DNA from: Bacteroidaceae bacterium | Lineage (GTDB): Bacteria > Bacteroidota > Bacteroidia > Bacteroidales > Bacteroidaceae | Reading direction: 5' to 3' | Assembly (NCBI GenBank): GCA_017542145.1 | Contig: JAFXXQ010000023.1 | Span: forward strand, 1-64,000 | Length of the DNA: 64,000 nucleotides | Shown here: positions 17,201 through 24,468 of the stretch, piece by piece | Numbering within the stretch: position 1 is the first letter of the stretch | How the letters are laid out: each line of letters begins with the position of its first letter | The notes under the pieces: generated by a model | The model's database searches: none | What the model saw: the letters and a program-made list of their open reading frames with translations, nothing else | What the model was told of the DNA's origin: nothing | Made by a program: the position numbers and the translations under genes

Positions 17201-17992
17201 TTACATTACCATCATTTCGCTCTCTTTTCTATCGTTTTTCGCGGATGCATCTTCCACGATGTCCTGCACGACGAGGCCGGCAAGGGTGAAGCCGAAGATG
17301 GCGGTAATGTGGGCCAGCGTGCCGTTGACCTGAACCTTGTGGAAGAGATTGGGTTCGGCATCGGTCGGGATGCAGGTTGCTTTGTTCTGCAGCAGCTCGT
17401 CGGAGAAGACGCACTTGAACTTGCGTTTCGGGAAGGTCTTGTCGCGTTTGAAGCGGCTCCGCAAGGCGCGGGCCAGGGGGTCGCCGGTGACCTTCCAGAA
17501 CTCGGCCACCCGGATGCGTGTGGGGTCGAGCTTGAGCGCGGCACCCATCGACGAGAAGAACCTCACGCTCGTCTGGCACGCCATGAGGATGAGCAGCGCC
17601 TTGTCGCGGAGCGAGTCGATGGCGTCGATGACGTAGTCGTAGCTGCCGAGGTCGAACTGGGCGGCAGTCTCTTCGCTGAAGATTTCCTGTATGGCTGTGA
17701 CGTCGGCCTCGGGGTTGATGGCGAGCAGGCGTTCGCGCATGGCCTCCACCTTCACCTGTCCCACGGTCTGCGGGGTGGCCATCAGTTGGCGGTTGATGTT
17801 GCTGGTGCACACGCGGTCGGCATCGACCATCGTGAGGTGCCGGACGCCCGACCGGATGAGGCTCTCGGCACACCACGACCCCACGCCGCCGACGCCGAAG
17901 AGGATGACACGCTTTTCAGCCAGCCGCTCCATGGCCTCGCTGCCTACGAGCAGTTCTGTCCTGCGGAAAATATGGGAAGAACTATAGTTCAT
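17201..17992 (-). CDS. tcdA: tRNA threonylcarbamoyladenosine dehydratase (TcdA/CsdL)
   Basis: 263 residues of the E1-like ThiF/MoeB/HesA fold. The ATP site is GVGGVGSWCAESLIRSG (~33-49), followed by DADRVCTSNINRQL (Asp and Arg of the adenylation site) and DAIDSLRDKALLI. The C-terminal half has the TcdA-type GAALKLDPTRIRVAEFWKV and DPLARALR segments. TcdA cyclises t6A37 of ANN-decoding tRNAs to ct6A in an ATP-dependent reaction. It lies 29 nt after queF on the same strand, so two tRNA-modification pathways appear to share a transcript. Confidence 0.93.
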   Translation of the reverse strand: MNYSSSHIFRRTELLVGSEAMERLAEKRVILFGVGGVGSWCAESLIRSGVRHLTMVDADRVCTSNINRQLMATPQTVGQVKVEAMRERLLAINPEADVTAIQEIFSEETAAQFDLGSYDYVIDAIDSLRDKALLILMACQTSVRFFSSMGAALKLDPTRIRVAEFWKVTGDPLARALRSRFKRDKTFPKRKFKCVFSDELLQNKATCIPTDAEPNLFHKVQVNGTLAHITAIFGFTLAGLVVQDIVEDASAKNDRKESEMMVM

Positions 17993-18021
17993 GGCCTTGT
18001 GTGATGTTTGTCTTTTCGCTG

Positions 18022-18483
18022 TCAGGGCATGTCGTGCTGCTCGAGGCGTGTGCGGGCGATGTCCTCCCAGCGCGTGCCGGGACGGCCATAGTTGGCATAG
18101 GGCCAGATGGAGATGCCGCCACGGGGGGTGAAGAAGCCGGTGACCTCGATGTACTTCGGGTCCATGAGGCGGATGAGGTCCTTCATGATGATGTTGACGC
18201 AGTCCTCGTGGAAGTCGCCATGACTGCGGAAGGAGAAGAGGTAGAGCTTGAGGCTCTTGCTCTCCACCATGCGGCGGTCGGGGACGTAGGCGATGCGGAT
18301 TTCGGCAAAGTCGGGCTGGCCCGTGATGGGGCAGAGGGTGGTGAACTCGGGGCAGTTGAAGCGTACCCAGTAGTCGTTGTCGGGGTGTTTGTTCTCAAAC
18401 GTTTCCAACACTTCGGGGGCGTAGTCCTGACGGTATTCGGTTTCCTTGCCTAAGGATTGCAGATGGTCTTGTTCGCGGTTCAT
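18022..18483 (-). CDS. queF: preQ0 reductase QueF
   Basis: The start at 18483 (MNREQDHL) matches the usual short N-terminus; an upstream in-frame ATG at 18501 lies in repeat DNA and overlaps queC. The short, unimodular type is indicated by the length (153 residues). [20 protein letters not shown] holds the thioimide-forming Cys (~51) and the catalytic Asp (~58), and the [13 protein letters not shown] segment is the family signature. The enzyme reduces 7-cyano-7-deazaguanine to 7-aminomethyl-7-deazaguanine with NADPH, the step after QueC in queuosine synthesis. Confidence 0.95.
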   Translation of the reverse strand: MNREQDHLQSLGKETEYRQDYAPEVLETFENKHPDNDYWVRFNCPEFTTLCPITGQPDFAEIRIAYVPDRRMVESKSLKLYLFSFRSHGDFHEDCVNIIMKDLIRLMDPKYIEVTGFFTPRGGISIWPYANYGRPGTRWEDIARTRLEQHDMP

Positions 18484-18490
18484 AATTATT

Positions 18491-19159
18491 TCATTTTTCA
18501 TTTTTCATTTTTAAAAATTCTTCCAGTCCGTGACGGCGGAGGTGGCAGGCGGGGCAGTGGCCGCAGCCGTCGCCGGGGATGCCGTTGTAGCAGGTGAGAG
18601 TGCGCAGGCGGACGAGGTCGAAGACGCCCAGCTGGTCGGCCAGGGCCCACGTCTCGCATTTGTCGCGCCACATCAGCGGGGTGTGGAGGACGAACTGCTC
18701 GTCCATGGCGAGGTTGAGGGTGACGTTCAGCGAGCGGATGAACGAGTCGCGGCAGTCGGGGTAGCCCGAGAAGTCGGTCTGCGAGACGCCTGTGACGATG
18801 TTCATGATGCCCAGCTCGCGGGCGTGGACGGCTGCGATGGAGAGGAAGAACAGGTTGCGGCCCGGCACGAAGGTGTTGGGCGGTGTGTCGGCGGGCTTCG
18901 TCTCATCCATCGTGATGGAAGAGTCGGTGAGCGAACACTGGGCGCTCAGTTCGCTCACGAACGGGATGTCTATGACGGTGATGGGGACGCCGGCTTCGGC
19001 AGCAAGGCCGCAGGCGATGTCCACCTCGACGGCATGGCGCTGGCCGTAGCGGAAGGTGATGGCGCGGACGTCGGACCATTGCGTCTTGGCCCAGTAGAGA
19101 CATGTCGTGCTGTCCTGACCGCCTGAGAATACCACAAGGGCTTTATCTTTGTCTAACAC
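18491..19159 (-). CDS. queC: 7-cyano-7-deazaguanine synthase QueC
   Basis: 222 residues starting at a GTG codon; no in-frame ATG precedes it. [16 protein letters not shown] (~9-24) is the PP-loop ATP site. A C-terminal zinc site is formed by the cysteines of [19 protein letters not shown]. QueC converts carboxydeazaguanine to preQ0 with ATP and ammonia. The last residues (KMKNEK) are encoded by an ATTTTTCATTTTTCAT repeat arm that also spans the junction with queF. It is separated from queT by a 168-nt AT-rich gap. Confidence 0.95.
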   Translation of the reverse strand: MLDKDKALVVFSGGQDSTTCLYWAKTQWSDVRAITFRYGQRHAVEVDIACGLAAEAGVPITVIDIPFVSELSAQCSLTDSSITMDETKPADTPPNTFVPGRNLFFLSIAAVHARELGIMNIVTGVSQTDFSGYPDCRDSFIRSLNVTLNLAMDEQFVLHTPLMWRDKCETWALADQLGVFDLVRLRTLTCYNGIPGDGCGHCPACHLRRHGLEEFLKMKNEK

Positions 19160-19327
19160 TTCTATATATTTACGATTTGAAAATCCTATTATATTTACTA
19201 TTTGACGATATACAATTTACTATTTATTTACGATTGGATTATTTGGTTATTTAGGGTACGATGTAACGTGAAATTGTGAGATTACTAAATTGATAAATAA
19301 ATAGAAAATCGTAAAATCGTAAATTTA
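19160..19327. repeat. AT-rich TTTACGATT-type repeat between queT and queC
   Basis: This 168-nt gap is much AT-richer than the flanks. It holds TTTACGATTTGAAAATC, TTTACTATTTGACGAT, TTTACTATT and TTTACGATT on one side, and AATCGTAAAATCGTAAATTTA, the inverse, on the other. A related short copy is at 25944-25979 (TTTACGATTTGACAATC on the minus strand). It may form a hairpin in the queTC transcript; no riboswitch fold was recognised. Confidence 0.6.
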
Positions 19328-20020
19328 TTAGAGTTCCTTGATTTTGAAAATGTTGTAGGAGATGTTTGTGTCGTAGGCATCTACGCCTTCGCGGCGCTTC
19401 ACGTAGCGTACGACGCGGGTGGTGATGGGGAGGACGATGATTTCGTAGAGCGTCTTGGCCGTCACCTGCAGCACCATCAGCTTGGCCAGCTCGTGTGCGG
19501 GCATCAGCCCTGCGAAGGCCATGGGGAAGAAGATGATGGAGTCGGCACCCTCGCCCACCAGCGTGCTGAGAATGGCGCGCCAGGCAAAGCGCCGCTCTTT
19601 GTCGCGCAGCTTCATGCGGCTCATCACCCACGCGTTGAGGAAAGAGCCGACGAGGAATGCCGTCAGGCTGGCCACGGCGATGCGCGGCGCCAGACCGAAG
19701 ACGAAGCGGAACGCCTCTTCGCCCTCCCAGAACGGGGCGGCAGGCAGAGCCACGGCGATGCCGCCCAGCGCGACAACGAAAAAGTTCATCAGGAAGCCCA
19801 TCCAGATGATGAGCCTTGCCTTGCGGAAGCCCCACACCTCGGCGATGCAGTCGTTGATGATGTACGAAACGGGGAATACGATAAAACCCGCTGTCATGGA
19901 GTACGAGCCTACTTGCACGATTTTCGTTTCGAACAGATTTGCGGCAATAAGGCAAACGCAGAACAGTATCCCCATAATCATGAAGGATACGCTAACGGTT
20001 TTTGTACGGTTTTCTTGCAT
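19328..20020 (-). CDS. Queuosine precursor transporter, YhhQ/VUT family
   Basis: 230 residues with six or so hydrophobic helices. The family pattern is visible: NLFETKIVQVG, then TAGFIVFPVSYIINDCIAEVWGFRKAR, and EGADSIIFFPMAF followed by a basic C-terminus. YhhQ proteins import queuosine precursors such as preQ0. The position directly upstream of queC and queF supports this role. The 5' leader carries a GC-rich hairpin (20055-20077). Confidence 0.92.
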   Translation of the reverse strand: MQENRTKTVSVSFMIMGILFCVCLIAANLFETKIVQVGSYSMTAGFIVFPVSYIINDCIAEVWGFRKARLIIWMGFLMNFFVVALGGIAVALPAAPFWEGEEAFRFVFGLAPRIAVASLTAFLVGSFLNAWVMSRMKLRDKERRFAWRAILSTLVGEGADSIIFFPMAFAGLMPAHELAKLMVLQVTAKTLYEIIVLPITTRVVRYVKRREGVDAYDTNISYNIFKIKEL

Positions 20021-20054
20021 ATTTCTTGTTTTTTACGTGGTGTTCAAGCACACG

Positions 20055-20077
20055 GCGGCTGCTCTTCGCACAGCCGC
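20055..20077 (-). promoter_or_regulatory. GC-rich leader hairpin upstream of queT
   Basis: A 7-bp stem (GCGGCTG/CAGCCGC) with a 9-nt loop lies 35 nt before the queT start, directly after the GH30 stop codon. There is no T tract after it on either strand. The preQ1-I consensus (an A-rich pseudoknot after the hairpin, overlapping the ribosome site) is not evident. It may be a processing or weak termination site. Confidence 0.35.
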
Positions 20078-20095
20078 TATTGTTTTTAAAATGTT

Positions 20096-21613
20096 TTAAT
20101 TTCCAACAAACACTTTCCTTGTCGTGCCGTCGGATTGCCTCTCTATGCAAAGTCCCTTAGGGCTTTCCATCCTTCGTCCGTGAAGGTCAAAGAATATACT
20201 CCCTGGCTCTTTACTTTTATCTACCTTCGGATTGTCGATGAGCGTATCATCGCTGTCAATCATGAAAATAAAGGTGTTGAGGCTGCGTGGAGGCATGGTG
20301 GTCAGGTACTCCTCTATGGGCTCGCTGATGTCTAAGGGTATTTCCTGGCAGAGGGCATCGTTGCCCGTCGATTGCAAGAGGGTGCCGCTCTTCACTTTGA
20401 AGGGGAACTTGATTTTCAAGTCGTTTCCGGCCTTGGTGGTGTCGATGGCCATGACGATGAGCGAGTCGCCCTTGATATAGGCCGAGTTCTCGAAGGCTCC
20501 ATTCGTGGCTGCGGCAATGTTGCATTGGGTGCCGAGACGGGTTGAGCCTGTGACATGCTTCGAGAAGTGCGACATGACGTAGGCACGCGGCAACAGCTTG
20601 TTCTTTGTGTTGCCTGGGTTATACTTCGACTCGCCCGTGCCGACGAAGGCCCAATGCGCGCGCATGTACCAATAAATATAGCCCGTGCATCCCGCCAGCA
20701 TGCACTCATTCAGCTCTTCGGCGAAGAGCAGTTGCTCATGCCAGTTGGGCAGACGGTTGATATTGTCTGTCACGGAGTGCTCGGTCATCCAGACCTCCTT
20801 GCCGTACTTTTCAGCCAGTTTGGCTGCACTCTTCATGTTGCCCAATGGCGGATGGCCGTAGAGATGCCCTGCGATGATGTCAATCTGCTCGCGCGTCACT
20901 TCGTTCTGCAACAGCATGTCGGAATACCTGGGGTCGAAGCCCAGAGGCTCGGCACTAATCAGGCGCACGCCGTTGTACTTCTCCCTGTCGAGCATGTGGG
21001 CGTAGTTCTTGACCAGGTTGTACTGCTGCTGGGGCGTGTAGAGGCAGCCGGAATAGTCGACCCACCAGTCGGGCTCGTTCTGGATGGACACAGCATCGAC
21101 GTTGACGCCGTTTTTCTTCATGTATTCCAGGAATGTGTTCAGCCAGGGGAAGAACTTCTCGTAACAGTCTTCGCGCAGCTCGCCGCGCTGGTTGCCTTGG
21201 TCGTCGGCCTTGCCGCCCTGGGCCGTGCCGTTGGTCTTATAGTCCCCTGGAGGCGACCAAGGGGTGCCGAAGACGATGCCGCCACGTTGTTTGACAATCT
21301 TTGCCGAAGGCAGCGAGCCCTTCCAGTCGTAAGGCGAGTCCCAGTTGTTCCACTCAGGGACAATGACGTCGCCGATGAAGTTCGGCGATATCTCCATTCG
21401 CATGATATTCAGTCCTATGGGCGATTCAGGGCCGTAAAGCAGTTTGACAGGCTGGGTATCCGTGCCGAAGGGGCACATGGCGCCATCGCAGGCAGCCGCG
21501 CCAAAACCCGTCACCGTCTGATACCGCGTGTCGTTCACGATGACGATGATGGTTCTTGCGTGGATAGCCGCAGCCATTGCCAGCACTAGAATAGAGGTTA
21601 GAATCCTTTTCAT
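20096..21613 (-). CDS. GH30-family glycoside hydrolase, exported
   Basis: The start 21613 is chosen because the promoter -7 box lies at 21638-21645, which leaves the upstream ATGs at or before the transcription start. 505 residues; signal peptide MKRILTSILVLAMAAAIHA. The TIM barrel begins at QTVTGFGAAACDGAM. VDAVSIQNEPDWW (~180) carries the acid/base Glu and KEVWMTEHSV (~258) the nucleophile Glu, as in clan GH-A family GH30; the short EHSV end is reminiscent of subfamily 8 glucuronoxylanases. A C-terminal beta-sandwich follows. The end FFDLHGRRM...KVFVGN resembles the C-terminal tail of other Prevotella secreted proteins. Confidence 0.9.
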   Translation of the reverse strand: MKRILTSILVLAMAAAIHARTIIVIVNDTRYQTVTGFGAAACDGAMCPFGTDTQPVKLLYGPESPIGLNIMRMEISPNFIGDVIVPEWNNWDSPYDWKGSLPSAKIVKQRGGIVFGTPWSPPGDYKTNGTAQGGKADDQGNQRGELREDCYEKFFPWLNTFLEYMKKNGVNVDAVSIQNEPDWWVDYSGCLYTPQQQYNLVKNYAHMLDREKYNGVRLISAEPLGFDPRYSDMLLQNEVTREQIDIIAGHLYGHPPLGNMKSAAKLAEKYGKEVWMTEHSVTDNINRLPNWHEQLLFAEELNECMLAGCTGYIYWYMRAHWAFVGTGESKYNPGNTKNKLLPRAYVMSHFSKHVTGSTRLGTQCNIAAATNGAFENSAYIKGDSLIVMAIDTTKAGNDLKIKFPFKVKSGTLLQSTGNDALCQEIPLDISEPIEEYLTTMPPRSLNTFIFMIDSDDTLIDNPKVDKSKEPGSIFFDLHGRRMESPKGLCIERQSDGTTRKVFVGN

Positions 21614-21637
21614 TAATGGGTAATTCAATTTCATCGG

Positions 21638-21668
21638 CAAAGATAGTGCAAGGCGGGCAAAAAAGCAA
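21638..21668 (-). promoter_or_regulatory. Promoter of the GH30 gene, joined to a hairpin-element remnant
   Basis: TTG (21666-21668), 20-nt spacer ending CTTGCAC, TATCTTTG (21638-21645). The start codon at 21613 is 25 nt downstream. The upstream 60 nt match the sequence leading to the GH13 promoter at 54799. Confidence 0.75.
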
Positions 21669-21683
21669 ATATATTTGAGTATT

Positions 21684-21719
21684 TAACTTCGTTTTCGTCC
21701 CTCACAACTCGGCAAGATT
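21684..21719 (-). repeat. Partial hairpin element (copy F)
   Basis: On the minus strand AATCTTGCCGAGTTGTGAGG, then GACGAAAACGAAGTTAAATA. This is the right half of the element seen complete at 54705-54784 (GCCGAGTCGTGACGGACG...GTAGTTAAATG); the left half and hairpin are missing here. Confidence 0.65.
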
Positions 21720-21838
21720 ATTCCCTTGCTCTATTCAATTATTCCCTTATTCTATTTTTTTATTCCCTTACGCTAATTTTTTATTCGCCTATTCTATTTT
21801 CTGATTAAGCCATTCGTTTTATTCGCCCAATCCGCCGA
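21718..21838 (+). repeat. 21-bp-period tandem array, copy 1
   Basis: TTATTCCCTTGCTCTA starts at 21718, and related units (TTATTCCCTTATTCTA, TTATTCCCTTACGCTA, TTATTCGCCTATTCTA) start at 21739, 21760 and 21781: an exact 21-nt period. A further TTATTCGCCCAAT is at 21829. It lies in the 371-nt gap between the GH30 promoter and the 3' end of the methyltransferase gene. Confidence 0.85.
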
Positions 21839-21842
21839 CAAA

Positions 21843-21938
21843 AAGTGTTTATATGAACGGCAAATTATCCGAATGAAACGAATTTTCTAAAATGCCTTTT
21901 CCGCAAAACCGCAAAAAAACCGTGTAGATTGTGTAGAA
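21843..21938 (+). repeat. Degenerate block A + block B element (copy 3)
   Basis: GTGTTTATATGAACGG (21846-21861) resembles one block A unit (GTTTATATAAACAGG). GTGTAGATTGTGTAGA (21923-21938) is identical to the block B unit at 45144-45243. The order and orientation agree with the complete copy at 9279-9668. The rest of the gap up to 21984 shows nothing further. Confidence 0.5.
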
Positions 21939-21984
21939 TAACAAGCTACATCCTTTTGAAATGAAGCCATATCCCAAAGGGAGA

Positions 21985-22464
21985 TCAGAAGTATCTTCCC
22001 ACGCGTTGCTTGTAATCCAGATACTCCTGGCCGAAGTCTTGCTCTAATCGCTTCTCCTCGCTGCGCACTTGCAGGGTCAGCAGGATGACCTCGGCGAGGA
22101 AAATGAGGAGCGGAAGGGCCTTCCAAAGCCAGATGAGGATGCCAGCGTCGTAGAGGTAGATGCCGACGAGCATAGGGTTGCGGCAAATACGGTAGGGGCC
22201 GCTGGTCATCAGCCGGCTGGTGCGCGGCGCCACCTCATGTCCGTAGGCATCGAAGGGATTCCCTTTGCCGACAAGGCGCATATAAACGATACTCCAAATG
22301 CTGAGCGCCAGTCCGCCGACGGCAAATAATGCCGCAACGATAATCTGCAGGGGCGAATCGGGGACATAGGACCACATCCGTCCGGACGCTAACCACATCA
22401 AGGCAGGAATGCCGATGACGAAGATGAGCAAGCCTAAGAGATACCCGAAAGCGTGTGACTTCAT
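21985..22464 (-). CDS. Isoprenylcysteine carboxyl methyltransferase-like membrane protein
   Basis: 159 residues, four hydrophobic segments. The C-terminal half has the ICMT/PEMT pattern: TSGPYRICRNPMLVGIYLYDAG, then EEKRLEQDFGQEYLDYKQRVGRYF, which form the S-adenosylmethionine site of integral membrane methyltransferases. The bacterial substrate is unknown; lipids or small polyprenyl-type molecules are possible. It lies 40 nt behind the CNNM gene in the same direction. A second, larger member is at 35014-35724. Confidence 0.85.
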   Translation of the reverse strand: MKSHAFGYLLGLLIFVIGIPALMWLASGRMWSYVPDSPLQIIVAALFAVGGLALSIWSIVYMRLVGKGNPFDAYGHEVAPRTSRLMTSGPYRICRNPMLVGIYLYDAGILIWLWKALPLLIFLAEVILLTLQVRSEEKRLEQDFGQEYLDYKQRVGRYF

Positions 22465-22503
22465 GGGTTGGGGAGATTATCTTAATTCTTAATTTTTTAA
22501 CGG

Positions 22504-23805
22504 TCAAGCTATGTGGAGGCGGACTTGGAGGATGCGCCCTGGGGCGGCTTTGAGGATGGTGAACTGGGCTTCGCCACGGCCTGCGAGGGGGAGGTCTATT
22601 TTGTCGCCTACGACAGGGATGCTACGATGGTAGTGGAGGATGAGGCCTCCGATGGTGTAGTATTCGTCCGAGACAGGTAGTTCGAGGTCAAACATCTCGT
22701 TGACTTTCTCAATCTCCAGACGGGCGGAGAGAACATAGGTGTCGTTGCCGATGGCGCGGGCTACGAGACGGGTGGTGTCGTGTTCGTCCTCGATGTCGCC
22801 GGTCAGCTCCTCAAGAATATCCTCAAGGGAGACGATGCCTGCTGTACCGCCAAACTCGTCAACCACGACGGCGAGAGATTTCTTCTGCTGCATGAGGGTA
22901 GTCATGAGCTTCTGGGCGTTGGCTGTCTCAGGGACGATGGGGAGGGACTGGATATAGTTAGAAATAAGGAAAGAGGAATTAGGAATGGAGGATGATTCTG
23001 TACGGAAGAGGTCGGAGGAGTGGATGTAGCCGACGATGTTGTCGATGGTGTCCTCGTAAACGATGATTTTGGAGTAGCCCGTCTTGACGAAGAGGCGGAG
23101 GAGTTCATCGGGGGTACAGTCGTTCTTGTCAATGGCGGCAATCTCGTTGCGGGGCACCATGCAGTCGCGGACGCGGAGGGTGGAGAAGTCGAGGGCGTTG
23201 CGGAATATCTGTACCTCGGTAGAGGCGGGTTCGTCGCTGGTGCCGATGCCCGATTCGATGAGGTCGTCAAGATCCATCTTAGTGAAGAGCTTGCCGGTGT
23301 TCTCCTTTTCGATACGGATGCCTCCAATCCGGAGAAGGCCTCGTGCACACCACGTGGCGAAGAGCGAAAGAGGGTAGAGGAGGATATAGAAAAGGTAAGC
23401 GGGCAGAGAGAGGTTGGCAAGGGTGCCGTTTGCGTTGCGACGGAAGAGCATCTTGGGGATGTACTCGCCGAAGATGATGACGACGATGGTGGAGAGGACC
23501 GTATCGATAAGCAGGAGCAACGAGTCGGAGATACCGGGCATGAGGGCCATAAGCCAGGGGTCGAGCAGCTTGGCCATGAGGATGCTGTAGATGACAAGCA
23601 CGGCATTGTTGCCTACGAGCATGGTGGAGATGTAGCTGTCGGGGTGGCGATAGAAGATGCCGAGCAGACGCGACGAGATGCTGCGGTCGGCCTTATCGAC
23701 CTCGTAGCGCAGCTTGCTGCTGGAGACAAACGCTATCTCCATGCCGCTGAAGAAGGCGGAAAGAAGCAGGGCTACGATGAGGAGGACTATCTCGGCTGTA
23801 CTCAT
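22504..23805 (-). CDS. CNNM/CorC (HlyC) family transporter-like protein, GldE type
   Basis: 433 residues: an N-terminal DUF21/CNNM membrane domain (~1-180, FFSGMEIAFVSSSKLR), two CBS motifs (~200-320; MVPRNEIAAID, then KKSLAVVVDEFGGTAGIVSLEDILEELTGDIEDEHD) and a CorC-type C-terminal domain (~345-425). The family is linked to Mg/Co efflux, and the Bacteroidota member GldE is gliding-associated. Between the CBS motifs, SSSIPNSSFLISNYIQ is encoded by a CATTCCTAATTCCTCTTTCC-type stretch that looks like inserted intergenic repeat. LptC is encoded 30 nt upstream. Confidence 0.92.
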   Translation of the reverse strand: MSTAEIVLLIVALLLSAFFSGMEIAFVSSSKLRYEVDKADRSISSRLLGIFYRHPDSYISTMLVGNNAVLVIYSILMAKLLDPWLMALMPGISDSLLLLIDTVLSTIVVIIFGEYIPKMLFRRNANGTLANLSLPAYLFYILLYPLSLFATWCARGLLRIGGIRIEKENTGKLFTKMDLDDLIESGIGTSDEPASTEVQIFRNALDFSTLRVRDCMVPRNEIAAIDKNDCTPDELLRLFVKTGYSKIIVYEDTIDNIVGYIHSSDLFRTESSSIPNSSFLISNYIQSLPIVPETANAQKLMTTLMQQKKSLAVVVDEFGGTAGIVSLEDILEELTGDIEDEHDTTRLVARAIGNDTYVLSARLEIEKVNEMFDLELPVSDEYYTIGGLILHYHRSIPVVGDKIDLPLAGRGEAQFTILKAAPGRILQVRLHIA

Positions 23806-23835
23806 AGTGTCTTCATTCTTAACTCTGAACTATAA

Positions 23836-24441
23836 TTATATTACGTTAGTGGAGTCGGCGACAATCTCGCCAGCAGCATTACGGGTGGCACGGTCGTTTT
23901 CCTCGATGGGGAAGATACCCTGCGTGCGGCGGATGCGGTAGTCGGTGAATTGCTGGTTGCTGGTGAAACCATAGCCCGTAACGACGGTACCGTTTGCCTT
24001 TTCGATGCGGATGTAGGCATCGGACCACACGCGCTCCGTATCCTGGTTCCAGAAGAGGGTGTCGGTATCAAAAATTTCACCCTCAAGATTCTCGATGTGG
24101 ACGCTACCGTAGAGTTCCCAGAGTTTGCTTTGGTCGTAGTAGTAGGCGGTATCGGCACGGACGGTAGCGTTGATGGTGAGGCTGTCGGAGAACTTCTCTA
24201 GATAGACGCCCTCTTCAAAAGCCCACTTGGAGGGCTTGAGCTGGTCATAGACATCCCAGCGGTCGGCAAGGATACGGTAGCGGACGACGCCCGAATCGGA
24301 AATCAGCGTCTCGATGTCGTAGGTGGTGAGGCCGGGCACGGAGTCGCGATTGGTGACGGCATCGGTGTATTGTTTGTTATTACGGCTGCACGAGGTAAAT
24401 ACGAGCAAAGCAATCGTCAGCAGGGCGATTGCTTTACTCAT
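23836..24441 (-). CDS. lptC: LPS export periplasmic protein LptC
   Basis: The start 24441 (ATG) gives a lipoprotein signal MSKAIALLTIALLVFTSC; the longer open frame starts at TTG. 201 residues. The beta-jellyroll pattern of LptC/YrbK is present: YDIETLISDSGVVRYRILADRWDVYD, FEEGVYLEKF, AYYYDQSKLWELYGSVHIEN, LFWNQDTERVWSDAYIRI. LptC passes LPS from LptBFG to LptA. The preceding TPR gene ends 28 nt upstream, an arrangement common in Bacteroidales. Confidence 0.92.
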   Translation of the reverse strand: MSKAIALLTIALLVFTSCSRNNKQYTDAVTNRDSVPGLTTYDIETLISDSGVVRYRILADRWDVYDQLKPSKWAFEEGVYLEKFSDSLTINATVRADTAYYYDQSKLWELYGSVHIENLEGEIFDTDTLFWNQDTERVWSDAYIRIEKANGTVVTGYGFTSNQQFTDYRIRRTQGIFPIEENDRATRNAAGEIVADSTNVI

Positions 24442-24468
24442 ATATCGTATAGGGATACTATCCAAGCG

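Noticed and set aside
20021..20095. preQ1 riboswitch upstream of queT
   Set aside because: A GC-rich hairpin is present but the conserved pseudoknot and A-rich tail of preQ1 classes were not found.
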